Source: Burkholderia sp. | GTDB lineage: Bacteria > Pseudomonadota > Gammaproteobacteria > Burkholderiales > Burkholderiaceae | DNA length: 64,000 nucleotides | Assembly (NCBI GenBank): GCA_031253835.1 | Contig: JAIRVP010000015.1 | Coordinates: forward strand, 62,001-126,000 | Direction of reading: 5' to 3' | Shown here: positions 48,121 through 55,341 of the stretch, piece by piece | Layout of the letters: the number at the start of each line of letters is the position of its first letter | Position numbering within the stretch: the first letter of the stretch is position 1 | Program-made: the position numbers and the translations under genes | Notes under the pieces: model-generated | Databases searched by the model: none | What the model was told of the DNA's origin: nothing | Seen by the model: only the letters and a program-made list of their open reading frames with translations

Positions 48121-49233
48121 TTACAGTGCGACGAACAGCATGCCGTGCGGATCCTGAAGCGCCGACGCGTTGCCGACGCTCGTCGCGATCGGCGTCAGGT
48201 GGCCGGTCTTCGGATCGAGTTTCATGACCTGACCCTGGCCGGCACTGTAGGCATCGCCCTGGTTGAACGCGGCGTCGACGCGGTAGGTCGTGTTGCTCGC
48301 GTCGGTGAACAGCATGAAGGTCTTGTTCTGCGGCCCGGGCGTCGGCACCCAGCGCGTATCGTCGACCGGATACACGGGGCCGTCCTTGTCGTTGAAGAGC
48401 GTGAGCGTCAGCACGCTGACGCTCTGGCTCGCGCCCGGATTGTGAATGAACACGAGCTTGCCGTCGGCCTGGCTGTCGAGGACGAGATCGCCGGCCGTAT
48501 CGATCGCTTCCGAATCGGGGTCCGTCAGGCTCAGCGTGACCGGCTGGTTGTAGGTCGGGTTCGTCGAACCGCCGACCGACGGTGTGAGGTCGGTCGCCTG
48601 TGCATTGCCGGCCAGCACCGGCGCGACGTCGAACGTCGTGCCGTTTGTGTTCAGCGTGAGCTGGACGACCGTCGGTGCGGCGCCCGGCGTCGCCGGGTTC
48701 GATGCGCTCACGTAGACGTTCCCGTTGAGCAGTTGCATGTCGTCGAAGCCGCCGCCATGGGCGGTCGGATTGACGGTCGGTGCATAGGTCTTCTGCGTGC
48801 CGGCCTTCAGGTCGATGATCGTCAGCTCGGGATTGCCGTCCTCGTTGGCCATCGCCCACAGCGTGCCGGTGTCGGCGCGCGCCATCAGGCCGTCGACGTG
48901 ACCCGGCACCGTGTAGGTCTTGAGCACGTTGCCGCTCAGGTCGTATTGCACGACATCGTTGGTGAGCCCCGGGACCGAACCGTCCTTCACGTCGCCGGAT
49001 TTCTGGTAGCCGATGAAGATCGTGTTGTCGAACTGGACGATCGAGTCGGGCTTGTCGGTGGAGGTCGGTGCTTTCGCGAACACGGACAGCGAGTAGCCGG
49101 ACGCGGTGGCGGTGTTCGGTACCGCAGCCGTGTTGGCCGGTGCGACACCGGGGGTAGAAGTTGCATCGTCTCCGCCGCATGCCGCAAGAAAGACCGATGC
49201 CGACATCGCAATTAACAGAGGCTTTCTAAACAT
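48121..49233 (-). CDS. Beta-propeller lipoprotein of unknown function
   Basis: 370 residues. Signal peptide with lipobox FLAAC followed by GGDD, so acylated and probably retained in the inner leaflet or periplasmic face. The rest is a repeat-rich beta protein (IVQFDNTIFIGYQKSGD, LMARADTGTLWAMANEDGNPELTIID, FMLFTDASNTTYRVDAAF) consistent with an NHL/SMP-type propeller that may bind a small ligand or act as a lactonase-like enzyme. No catalytic residues are recognisable by eye. Single gene. Confidence 0.8.
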   Translation of the reverse strand: MFRKPLLIAMSASVFLAACGGDDATSTPGVAPANTAAVPNTATASGYSLSVFAKAPTSTDKPDSIVQFDNTIFIGYQKSGDVKDGSVPGLTNDVVQYDLSGNVLKTYTVPGHVDGLMARADTGTLWAMANEDGNPELTIIDLKAGTQKTYAPTVNPTAHGGGFDDMQLLNGNVYVSASNPATPGAAPTVVQLTLNTNGTTFDVAPVLAGNAQATDLTPSVGGSTNPTYNQPVTLSLTDPDSEAIDTAGDLVLDSQADGKLVFIHNPGASQSVSVLTLTLFNDKDGPVYPVDDTRWVPTPGPQNKTFMLFTDASNTTYRVDAAFNQGDAYSAGQGQVMKLDPKTGHLTPIATSVGNASALQDPHGMLFVAL

Positions 49234-49673
49234 TTCGTTTTCCTGAATAGATGATTCGTGCCGACCGAATCGGGTTATATATTTCCGCTGGTTACATGGG
49301 CGCGAGTCAGGCTAAGGCGCATATATTTCGTTTCGGTGAAAAGAGGCGGGAACGCGCGACGCGCGTCGGGCAAGGCCGGAGGCCGTATCACGGCGTTGCT
49401 TAAGGCCGGCTTAACGCGCTGCGCCGATTCGACTCGCATGTCGAAAATCAGCTTGAAATCGTGAATGTGTGACGGTAAGCGCAGGTGCCGGCATCAGGCG
49501 AAATCAATGCCTTTCATTTTCCGGATGCAAGGCGCGGGTCGCCGGGCGCATGGTCGATCGGGCAAGCCGGCATCGGTGCCGTTGCGCGGTAGCGCGCGAC
49601 CGATCCGGCGTCGGGCGACCGGGCAATTGAGGAAGAGGGGCGCGAGCAATGGTAGAATCGCGTCCGCCCTCTT
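49234..49673. other. Non-coding gap with the tRNA promoter
   Basis: About 440 bases between the divergent lipoprotein gene and the tRNA. A TAGAAT -10 box at 49653-49658 lies 16 bases ahead of the tRNA; the best -35 (TTGAGG at 49627) is 20 bases away, longer than usual. Nothing else is seen. Confidence 0.5.
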
Positions 49674-49708
49674 GCCGGGGTGATGAAATTGGTAAACATA
49701 GCGGACTT

Positions 49709-49962
49709 AAACGATTGAGTGCCCGGCCGGAAACGGTCGGTGCAGAACCCTTCAAATTCGGTGAAACCCCTGATGCGCGCATCGAGGCAACGCCGAGCCA
49801 AGCTTCGCGGTTTTCGCGAGGAAGGTGTAGAGACTAGACGGGGGGCGCCTAAGGCGCACGGGCAGCGGTCACGCCCGCGCGCGACGGTGAAGGCATAGTC
49901 CAGCGCACGAACGGTTACGCTTACGCTTACGCGACGCCGGCTTTGAAAGAAGCAGTGTGACG
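49709..49962 (+). ncRNA. Group I self-splicing intron (254 nt)
   Basis: Core signatures are visible: the R region GTAGAGACTAGACGG at 49827-49841 and the S region AAGGCATAGTCC at 49890-49901, which pair as P7 (GACTA with TAGTC); a short P8-like hairpin GCGCC-TAA-GGCGC between them; and CCGAGCCAAGC near 49793-49803 as the P/Q side. The intron ends in G (position 49962) and exon 1 ends in T, which can form the required G-U pair with GAGT at 49716-49719 in the guide. Short, with no endonuclease ORF. Near the 3' end TTACGC is repeated three times (49915-49932). The insertion point is that of cyanobacterial and plastid tRNA-Leu(UAA) introns. Confidence 0.92.
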
Positions 49963-49991
49963 AAAATCCGCCGCCTTAACTGGCTTGCCGG

Positions 49992-50007
49992 TTCGAGTCC
50001 GGTCCCC
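49992..50007 (+). repeat. attL: tRNA-derived direct repeat
   Basis: TTCGAGTCCGGTCCCC within the tRNA 3' exon, identical to 56623-56638. Confidence 0.8.
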
Positions 50008-50047
50008 GGCACCAAGTAATGTTCCGAGTAGTTCCGATGTGATCCTG

Positions 50048-50083
50048 AAACCCGCTGCAGCGTAAGGCTGAGCGGGTTTTTTT
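50048..50083 (+). terminator. Terminator after the tRNA
   Basis: AAACCCGCT (50048-50056) pairs with 50071-50079, with an inner GCAGC/GCTG pairing, and ends in a T-run. A similar AAACCCGC stem occurs outside the far end of the element. Confidence 0.8.
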
Positions 50084-50128
50084 GTTCCGTCTTGTTGCGG
50101 AGTTGTGCGTAGACATCCGGTGGTATGG

Positions 50129-50146
50129 GGTGGCATTTTTGGTGGT
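50129..50146 (+). repeat. Arm-type repeat, left copy
   Basis: GGTGGCATTTTTGGTGGT, differing at one base from the copy at 56550-56567. Such GGTGGTATTTTTGGTGGT sequences flank P4-type integrase genes and are probably integrase arm sites. Confidence 0.6.
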
Positions 50147-50187
50147 TCTTGGTCAAATTCAAGGTAGTTCGTTCAAGGGATACCACC

Positions 50188-50214
50188 ATGCCGCTTACCG
50201 ATACACAGGTTAGA
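50188..50214 (+). pseudogene. Remnant of a P4-type tyrosine integrase gene
   Basis: ATG 50188 is followed by codons for MPLTDTQVR, the usual first residues of P4-like integrases, with the matching upstream repeats. After this the integrase sequence stops and unrelated sequence follows. No tyrosine-recombinase domain is present. Confidence 0.65.
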
Positions 50215-50227
50215 CGTTCCCGACTAC

Positions 50228-50422
50228 GTGCAAGCTTTCTGTCGACTGAACAGCCGCGACGGCGCACTCGGACTGTGGGCGGATTTTCAAGGCTACGCGG
50301 TGCGTGGCGGTCATCGGTTCGCGGCCTCGGCATGGGACAAGCCCGCGGCGGAGAAACTGTTCGGCAGGTTCGTAAGTGCTGGATTGGCGCAGACGCATGG
50401 AGCTGAGAAAGAGGCGGCGTAA
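50228..50422 (+). CDS. Small phage-type ORF, possibly truncated
   Basis: GTG 50228 to TAA 50420-50422, 64 residues (VQAFCRLNSRDGALGLWADF, then GYAVRGGHRFAASAWDKPAA). The frame is open upstream (LDVPDYVQAF) into the integrase remnant, and no good ribosome-binding site is near, so the 5' end was probably removed by the same deletion that cut the integrase. Function not recognised. Confidence 0.45.
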   Translation: MQAFCRLNSRDGALGLWADFQGYAVRGGHRFAASAWDKPAAEKLFGRFVSAGLAQTHGAEKEAA

Positions 50423-50636
50423 TCGACGCCCCTCTGCAAACTGCTTTTGCTTGCCGTCTACCTCGACGCCGGTCGATCGGGGTTGCCGATCGAGAAAAAC
50501 GCCCGGATTCGACATATCCCCGCCCGCTGCGCCGTTCGCGTGCCGCGGCTAATGGGGCGGGTTGGAATGGGCGCCACCGACGGCTCGTAGAGGGCGCGAA
50601 CAGCAGAATCCAAAACCCGCTGTTAAAGGAGTCGAA

Positions 50637-50810
50637 ATGCGGAATAGGCCAATCGCCAATGATCGACGCATCGCCGATCGGGTAACCGGGATCGTTGAAC
50701 GGCTCGTTCGAGCCGCGTTCGCATGCATGCCCGCTGATGAGGCGAGCAGGTTCGCGAAGCAACTCATCTTCAAGATGCACCGGCTGCGCGACGAGGTTCG
50801 TGCGTCCTAA
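50637..50810 (+). CDS. Small phage-type protein, 57 residues
   Basis: ATG 50637 follows AAAGGAG at ideal spacing. The product (MRNRPIANDRRIADRVTGIV, with PADEASRFAKQLIFKMHRLR) is basic and helical, without membrane segments. Function unknown. An open frame starting at 50562 is not needed. A 9-bp perfect hairpin (50815-50839) without T-run follows. Confidence 0.6.
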   Translation: MRNRPIANDRRIADRVTGIVERLVRAAFACMPADEASRFAKQLIFKMHRLRDEVRAS

Positions 50811-50950
50811 TCGCTGCGGCAGTGAACGAAACTGCCGCACGAAAGTTTGTGGCGTCCGAAATGTGATTTGGCTAGATTTCGTTCATTCCTGGGAGGCGTG
50901 ATCGAATCCGTCCAATGTCGTGCAGTCCCGGACGTCGCGAACGAACCAGT

Positions 50951-50987
50951 AGCGCCCACACGCTAGACGTGCTGGGCGCTTTTTTTT
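50951..50987 (+). terminator. Rho-independent terminator
   Basis: AGCGCCCA (50951-50958) pairs with 50973-50980; eight T follow (50980-50987). Ends the transcript of the small phage-type gene before the next one. Confidence 0.8.
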
Positions 50988-51009
50988 GTTCAATCGAAAG
51001 GAGCATTGA

Positions 51010-51510
51010 ATGTCGCAGGAAACCGCAACCGAATCGAACGTTGCAGACCATGTAGCGAGCGCCTGGAACGAAGTGATCCGCGCTCGCAGCCACCATCAAG
51101 CCGTGTTGGACGAAATCAGGTCGACGACCCGTGATTTCCACGAAGCTCACCGTGCCGCGCATCGTGCGCGGGAGCGATCGGCAGGATCCGAAGAGATTCG
51201 GCAGGTCGACGCCATCGTATCTGCCGCGTCTCAAAAGCTCACTGCGTTGCAAGCCGATCAACGAAATGCAGAGATCGCGGTGGCGACGGCCGAGATTACA
51301 CACGGTAACGCAGGGAAAATGCAGGTACACGTCGATCGAGAACGTGCGTCCACCGATTCTCGGACACTGCTCGCGGAGTGGAATGCTCTGATCGACGCGA
51401 ACCGAGATTTACTGACCACGGTTACCATCTTTTGCATGGTGGACAGAGTGCGGGCGCTGCACGAAACGGAGCGGTTGCGTGCATGCTCAGAATGGGTGAA
51501 CGAAAAATAG
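51010..51510 (+). CDS. Coiled-coil protein of unknown function
   Basis: 166 residues from ATG 51010, preceded by AAAGGAG. Almost wholly helical with heptad-like runs (EVIRARSHHQAVLDEIRSTT, then SQKLTALQADQRNAEIAVAT), no signal or membrane segment. I do not recognise a family. It sits directly before the serine recombinase gene in the element; the 65-base gap holds repeated TTTCGTTC/ATTCGTTC words. Confidence 0.6.
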   Translation: MSQETATESNVADHVASAWNEVIRARSHHQAVLDEIRSTTRDFHEAHRAAHRARERSAGSEEIRQVDAIVSAASQKLTALQADQRNAEIAVATAEITHGNAGKMQVHVDRERASTDSRTLLAEWNALIDANRDLLTTVTIFCMVDRVRALHETERLRACSEWVNEK

Positions 51511-51575
51511 GGTTGACCTATTTCGTTCGGAGCGTATGATTCGTTCATCCATTTCGTGCACCCAAGGGGCCAAGT

Positions 51576-52163
51576 ATGTCGCGCACGTTCATTTATGCCC
51601 GCGTCTCTACCGCCGAGCAGACGCCAGAAAACCAAATTCGCGAGATTGAGACGGCAGGCTTCGCAGTCGACCAGGACAAGCGTAAGCAGCGGATCGTTTC
51701 TGAGTGCATTAGCGGTAGTGTGGCGGCCAGTGAGCGCCCCGGCTTCTCGAAGCTCTTGGACCGTATGGAGTCGGGCGACGTGTTGATTGTGACCAAGCTC
51801 GACCGCCTAGGACGGAACGCAATGGATGTGCGTGCCACTGTCGAGAGATTGGCGGCGGATGGTGTTCGGGTGCACTGTTTGGCGCTCGGTGGCGTCGACC
51901 TGACAAGTAGCGCGGGAAAGATGACGATGCAGGTCTTGTGCGCTGTCGCGGAGTTTGAGCGCGATCTACTTATCGAGCGCACACAAGCCGGGCTTGCTCG
52001 TGCGAAGGCGGAAGGCAAGGTGATGGGGCGCCCGTCAGCGTTGACCGCGGAGCAGCAAGAGGACGTGCGCAGTAGGCTTGCGCAGGGAGCTACAGTGTCG
52101 GATCTTGCGCGCGTTTACAAGACGAGCCGCACGACGATTCAGCGTGTTCGCGATCGTGCGTGA
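51576..52163 (+). CDS. Serine recombinase, resolvase/invertase type
   Basis: 195 residues. Catalytic serine in YARVSTAEQ (residue 11), with the arginine-bearing [11 protein letters not shown] and KLDRLGRN motifs and [20 protein letters not shown] helix E, then a C-terminal helix-turn-helix ([20 protein letters not shown]). This size is that of Tn3-resolvase and Hin-like enzymes. No transposase is adjacent and no invertible segment was found, so its role may be to resolve dimers of the element or be residual. Confidence 0.9.
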   Translation: MSRTFIYARVSTAEQTPENQIREIETAGFAVDQDKRKQRIVSECISGSVAASERPGFSKLLDRMESGDVLIVTKLDRLGRNAMDVRATVERLAADGVRVHCLALGGVDLTSSAGKMTMQVLCAVAEFERDLLIERTQAGLARAKAEGKVMGRPSALTAEQQEDVRSRLAQGATVSDLARVYKTSRTTIQRVRDRA

Positions 52164-52216
52164 ATAATCATCATACAATAGGGCGGTAACACTGACCGAC
52201 ACAAGGAGTCATTGCA

Positions 52217-53143
52217 GTGGATACCGCGCGCGACAAACATACCCTCGAATTGGTTGAGGCCGAAGAGCTGTGGAATATGGCCACAGTCGATCAAGACGGG
52301 TACATATGCCCAGGATGCGAGACGAGCGTATTCCCCGCGTCATACGACAAACAGAAGAACAAGAAGCGCCCGTATTTCACATTAGGCCCGACCAATAAGC
52401 ACGTGCCCGGTTGCGACGTGGATGGTGAGGAGAAAGTTGTTAAGCGGGCGAAGAAAGAACGCGTAGGCACGCCCGAAGGGTTTCCGCTTCCGTTTCCGAA
52501 CAGATTGACGCTGACTGACGAGCGTCCGGTTGTTCCTGGCGGTGAAGGGAATCTGCCGACTGTGCAAGGTCCGGTGCGGACTGGTAGTCGGACGCGGGCG
52601 GGAAGCGTGGGGGCCGGGCATCACGGGCACACGGTAAAAACTATTCGTCCAGCCTGCCGAGCATTTATCAACTACCCGCACGATCGCGGACACCTGCCGT
52701 TTTCGATTGATGATGTTCCGGGGAAAACTTACGCCGAGGTATTCTGGTACTTGCGCTCCAAAAAGCCAGAATATTTTGACTCTCCAAGACATCTTTACTA
52801 CGCGACGATACGCTGGAAATCTGAGCCTGTCGTAGCAGACTCACATTGTGAGTTGACGCTCAACGTTGGGGAGTGGGATGCAGCAAAGAAAGCGCACAAG
52901 AGTCTCTCGCGAGTCCGGGTGGATTGGTCGAATTGGAGTCAAACGCGTCGCGATTCACTCATCAGAGAGTTTGAGGCGACTCGAAATGAAGCTGCGGAGC
53001 AAGCCAAGACAAGTAGTGACGTAAAAGGCTGGTTGTTTTTTGTTGGCACACAGGACGCCGAAGATCCTGAGGTGTTCCACGTCGACAATTATCGACTGAT
53101 CTGTTGTCTGGCTGCCGATCTGGTATGGCCTTCAAGGTCGTAA
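52217..53143 (+). CDS. Unknown protein with N-terminal zinc-finger-like motif
   Basis: 308 residues from GTG 52217, with AAGGAG eight bases upstream. Cys31, Cys34, His62 and Cys66 (YICPGCETS ... KHVPGC) form a CxxC-HxxxC zinc-binding pattern similar in spacing to the N-terminus of CoiA-like proteins. A linker of basic and Gly-rich sequence follows, then a compact alpha/beta region from about residue 150 (FINYPHDRGHLPFSIDDVPG ... LTLNVGEWDAAKKAHKSLSR). Codon use is less GC-rich than the chromosome. It could bind nucleic acid; no family assigned. Confidence 0.65.
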   Translation: MDTARDKHTLELVEAEELWNMATVDQDGYICPGCETSVFPASYDKQKNKKRPYFTLGPTNKHVPGCDVDGEEKVVKRAKKERVGTPEGFPLPFPNRLTLTDERPVVPGGEGNLPTVQGPVRTGSRTRAGSVGAGHHGHTVKTIRPACRAFINYPHDRGHLPFSIDDVPGKTYAEVFWYLRSKKPEYFDSPRHLYYATIRWKSEPVVADSHCELTLNVGEWDAAKKAHKSLSRVRVDWSNWSQTRRDSLIREFEATRNEAAEQAKTSSDVKGWLFFVGTQDAEDPEVFHVDNYRLICCLAADLVWPSRS

Positions 53144-53170
53144 GGTAAGCATTCCGGCCGCGCTGTTGGC

Positions 53171-53449
53171 TCATGGGCGGGATTGGCGTAGCCCGCAAAG
53201 CTGGTCCCGCTCCTTCACAGCCACGGCGCGCCGTTTGTCTATGTAGTCTGCCAAGTCCTGCACGTACACGCCGCGCGTCGACTTTTGACTCGACTCGATC
53301 TTGACCACTGGAATAGAGATTTCGCCGAGCGCAATCTTTCTAAGCATTGCATTAAATTCCAGGTGCGGGAAATATTCTTTGCGAACATCATCCAATGGAA
53401 TGATGGCGCGTGCCCCAAATTGAGCCAGAAGCAAAAATACCGTATTCAT
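53171..53449 (-). CDS. PrtN-type pyocin/prophage activator, copy 1
   Basis: 92 residues. Opens MNTVFLLLAQFGARAIIPLD, with VRKEYFPHL and a following VQDLADYIDKRR, matching the pyocin activator PrtN family, which turns on late prophage or pyocin genes. It lies 33 bases after the second copy, in the same direction. About half the residues are identical between the two copies by eye. Confidence 0.8.
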   Translation of the reverse strand: MNTVFLLLAQFGARAIIPLDDVRKEYFPHLEFNAMLRKIALGEISIPVVKIESSQKSTRGVYVQDLADYIDKRRAVAVKERDQLCGLRQSRP

Positions 53450-53481
53450 CTGTATTCGGCGGAAGGTTATTGTTAGATTAA

Positions 53482-53751
53482 TTAAAATATCGTCGCATTT
53501 CGCTGTCGTTCTTTTTCAGCTTCCTCGCGTCGCGAATCGATGTGGATGGCTAAATCGATCATATAAATTCCCTTTGCTGTCTTTTTGCTTGCCTCAATAC
53601 GTAACACCGGTAATGGGATTTCCCCGTGCACAAGCTTTCGGACGAACACCTGAGGGTCTAAGTGGTTGAAATATTCTTTGCGCACTTCGTCGAGTGGGAT
53701 CGCTGCGCGTGGGCCGAACTGCGCCATAAGGAAAAAGAGCGTGTCGGTCAT
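53482..53751 (-). CDS. PrtN-type pyocin/prophage activator, copy 2
   Basis: 89 residues (MTDTLFFLMAQFGPRAAIPL, VRKEYFNHL, MIDLAIHIDSRREEAEKERQ). Same family as the next gene downstream, so the pair arose by tandem duplication or is a divergent pair acquired together. Located just downstream of two direct repeats that may be operator sites. No pyocin or late phage genes remain in the window for it to activate. Confidence 0.8.
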   Translation of the reverse strand: MTDTLFFLMAQFGPRAAIPLDEVRKEYFNHLDPQVFVRKLVHGEIPLPVLRIEASKKTAKGIYMIDLAIHIDSRREEAEKERQRNATIF

Positions 53752-53802
53752 TTTCTCGTTGCTCGATGGTGAAACCCACTTGATGCCATCGATGGTGTAA
53801 TG

Positions 53803-53868
53803 GTTGATATTTGCTACCTAATTGGTTGCCGGTCGCGCGTGATTTTGTTGATATTGCTACCGAATTGG
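53803..53868. repeat. Paired direct repeats upstream of the prtN genes
   Basis: GTTGATATTTGCTACCTAATTGG-like copy at 53803-53825 and a near copy at 53847-53868 (one base shorter, one substitution), start-to-start 44 bases. Spacing of about four helical turns suggests two operator or activator sites on one face of the DNA. Confidence 0.65.
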
Positions 53869-53957
53869 GATTAATGAGACGCTGCGAAAATATCGCTTGT
53901 AAACGCTTATTCGTGCAATTACAATTGACTCATCGCTGAAACAGCAGCGATTCGAGC

Positions 53958-54182
53958 TTGGCCGCTCGATATGCAAAAGGCGGACTTCCGCCGCTCGGCG
54001 GATTTTTTTGTCCGTATGCCTTCGCGTGCCTTTTTCAATGGCGGGCCCTGGCTGAGGGGACACCTTCGGGTGTGCCGGGTTCCTTTTGCCCCGGTCGGCC
54101 AACCCTAAAGCCTTGCGCCCGCCACCTCCATCTTGGCCGATGGAGCGCGGGTTTCGAAACCGCAGCAAAAGGAGGCTTTACC
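53958..54182 (+). other. Ash-like reading frame fused in frame ahead of the next gene
   Basis: An open frame from TTG 53958 encodes KGGLPPLGGFFCPYAFACLF and EGTPSGVPGSFCPGRP, which resemble the Ash/Icd-like leader frames of P4-type phages, and continues without a stop into the downstream gene. The DNA itself carries hairpins (GGCGGACTTCCGCC) and a T-run. Whether it is translated or is a regulatory RNA is open. Confidence 0.5.
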
Positions 54183-54635
54183 ATGCGCCAGTTCAACCAA
54201 AACCAGTCCGCCCAATCTGCTGCCCGCGGCATCGTCGGTGTAGCGAAGGGCCGCGGCGTCGGCCGCGCCGCAGAATTTGACGTGAACATGTATATCGGCA
54301 TCCCCGCCGAGGTTCGCTCGCTTCTCAATGTTCCCGGTGTGGATCGCACTGAAGCCTGCAACATCGGTGCATTGTGTGCTGCGTTGCTTGCCAAGCATTT
54401 GCGCGATGAGCCCGCTCTGGCCGGTAGCAACCGCGTCGGCGCCGTGATCGAGCGGATGAAGGGGTTGGGCGGCGAAGGCGGATACGAGGCCGGGCTCTTC
54501 GCCGTGCTCGAACACCTGATTGTGGAGGGGGTGAAGCACGTCAACCCGGACACGCTCGCGATTCGGTCGCTGGCGGCCGTGGCGCGAGCCCGGACCGCAA
54601 GAAGACGTGAGGACGCTGCGGAACTTCACATCTGA
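54183..54635 (+). CDS. Phage-type protein linked to Ash/Icd-like frame
   Basis: 150 residues from ATG 54183, which follows a near-perfect AAGGAGG. The product begins MRQFNQNQSAQSAARGIVGV and contains MYIGIPAEVRSLLNVPGVDR, a helical middle and a basic C-terminus. Frames of this kind are often annotated as Icd-like host cell-division inhibitors, but I see no domain that proves such an activity. The upstream frame is in phase, so a longer form could be made. Confidence 0.65.
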   Translation: MRQFNQNQSAQSAARGIVGVAKGRGVGRAAEFDVNMYIGIPAEVRSLLNVPGVDRTEACNIGALCAALLAKHLRDEPALAGSNRVGAVIERMKGLGGEGGYEAGLFAVLEHLIVEGVKHVNPDTLAIRSLAAVARARTARRREDAAELHI

Positions 54636-54715
54636 ACTTGTTTTCGCGCGGTGGGCGATAGAAGAGGTTGGGGTTCGGCCGCGCGCGGTCTCGCCCCCTT
54701 CGATCTGAGGGATCG

Positions 54716-55216
54716 TTACAGACGTGGACCGATTGTCTTCCTGAAATCGAGGAAGGGGGTGAGGAAGGTTTCCAGTCTAAGCAGCCCTTGATCGCCGCCA
54801 ATCCAGAAATAGTCGTTCTGCTGCTGTTCGAACCATTCGCGGGCCTCGTTTGGACTGCCTTCGCGGAGCCGCTTCTTGTAAGTCTTGTATCCCATGATGC
54901 GGGCGGCCCTAGTATGCATTTCCTCCAGAATGCTCACTATCTCACTGTCTTGACCGAATAGAAATCGCGACTCTCGCATCGCTTTGACGAAAGCGCGGTG
55001 GGCTTCCTGATGTTGTTCGTTGGCTTCGTCGTAGCTCGACAACACATGGTAGAAGTCGATCGACGCTGTATAGACGCCGAATCGTCGATCGTAGAGATCG
55101 AGCCGAAGCTTCTCGCGGTTCGTTCGATGCTGCTGATACGCGATCCAGGCTACGTACGCGCTTATCAGGATGGTCGGGAGCGCGGTTATCAATGAGGTGC
55201 TGTTGGCGGAGGTCAT
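54716..55216 (-). CDS. Single-span membrane protein of unknown function
   Basis: 166 residues. One N-terminal membrane helix (LITALPTILISAYVAWIAYQ), then a basic, helical cytoplasmic domain (HRTNREKLRLDLYDRRFGVY ... DQGLLRLETFLTPFLDFRKT). Proteins of this plan are frequent in mobile elements and some defence loci, but no catalytic motif is visible. Transcribed toward the Icd-like gene. Confidence 0.65.
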   Translation of the reverse strand: MTSANSTSLITALPTILISAYVAWIAYQQHRTNREKLRLDLYDRRFGVYTASIDFYHVLSSYDEANEQHQEAHRAFVKAMRESRFLFGQDSEIVSILEEMHTRAARIMGYKTYKKRLREGSPNEAREWFEQQQNDYFWIGGDQGLLRLETFLTPFLDFRKTIGPRL

Positions 55217-55341
55217 GTCTCGCGACTGTGCCGTGGGCTTGGCTTTGATGCGTTGTTAGGGCTTCTGAACTGTTGGGGCTGACGTTGGTTCACAGGGGTG
55301 TTGGGTTACGCAGAGTGGGGCTGGCGCGTTTGCTAAAACCG

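Larger units (their letters stand above)
49674..50014 (+). tRNA. tRNA-Leu(UAA), interrupted by a group I intron
   Basis: Exon 1 is 49674-49708 and exon 2 is 49963-50014. Joined, they give an 87-base tRNA with a 7-bp acceptor stem (GCCGGGG with CCCCGGC), D arm ATG/CAT, anticodon stem GCGGA/TCCGC, loop CTTAAAA with anticodon TAA, a long variable arm (GCC...GGC) expected for leucine, TTCGAGT T-loop and encoded CCA. The break lies between positions 34 and 35, that is after the first anticodon base. Without splicing the gene cannot yield a working tRNA. The 3' end is also the attachment site of the element that follows. Confidence 0.95.

Noticed and set aside
49915-49932. Triplicated TTACGC as a CRISPR or VNTR locus.
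   Set aside because: Three short tandem copies inside the intron 3' region; best read as a peripheral helix of the intron.
51576-52163. Serine recombinase as the integrase of the element.
   Set aside because: It is of the small resolvase/invertase type, and the ends are tRNA-derived repeats of the kind used by tyrosine integrases, of which a remnant is present.
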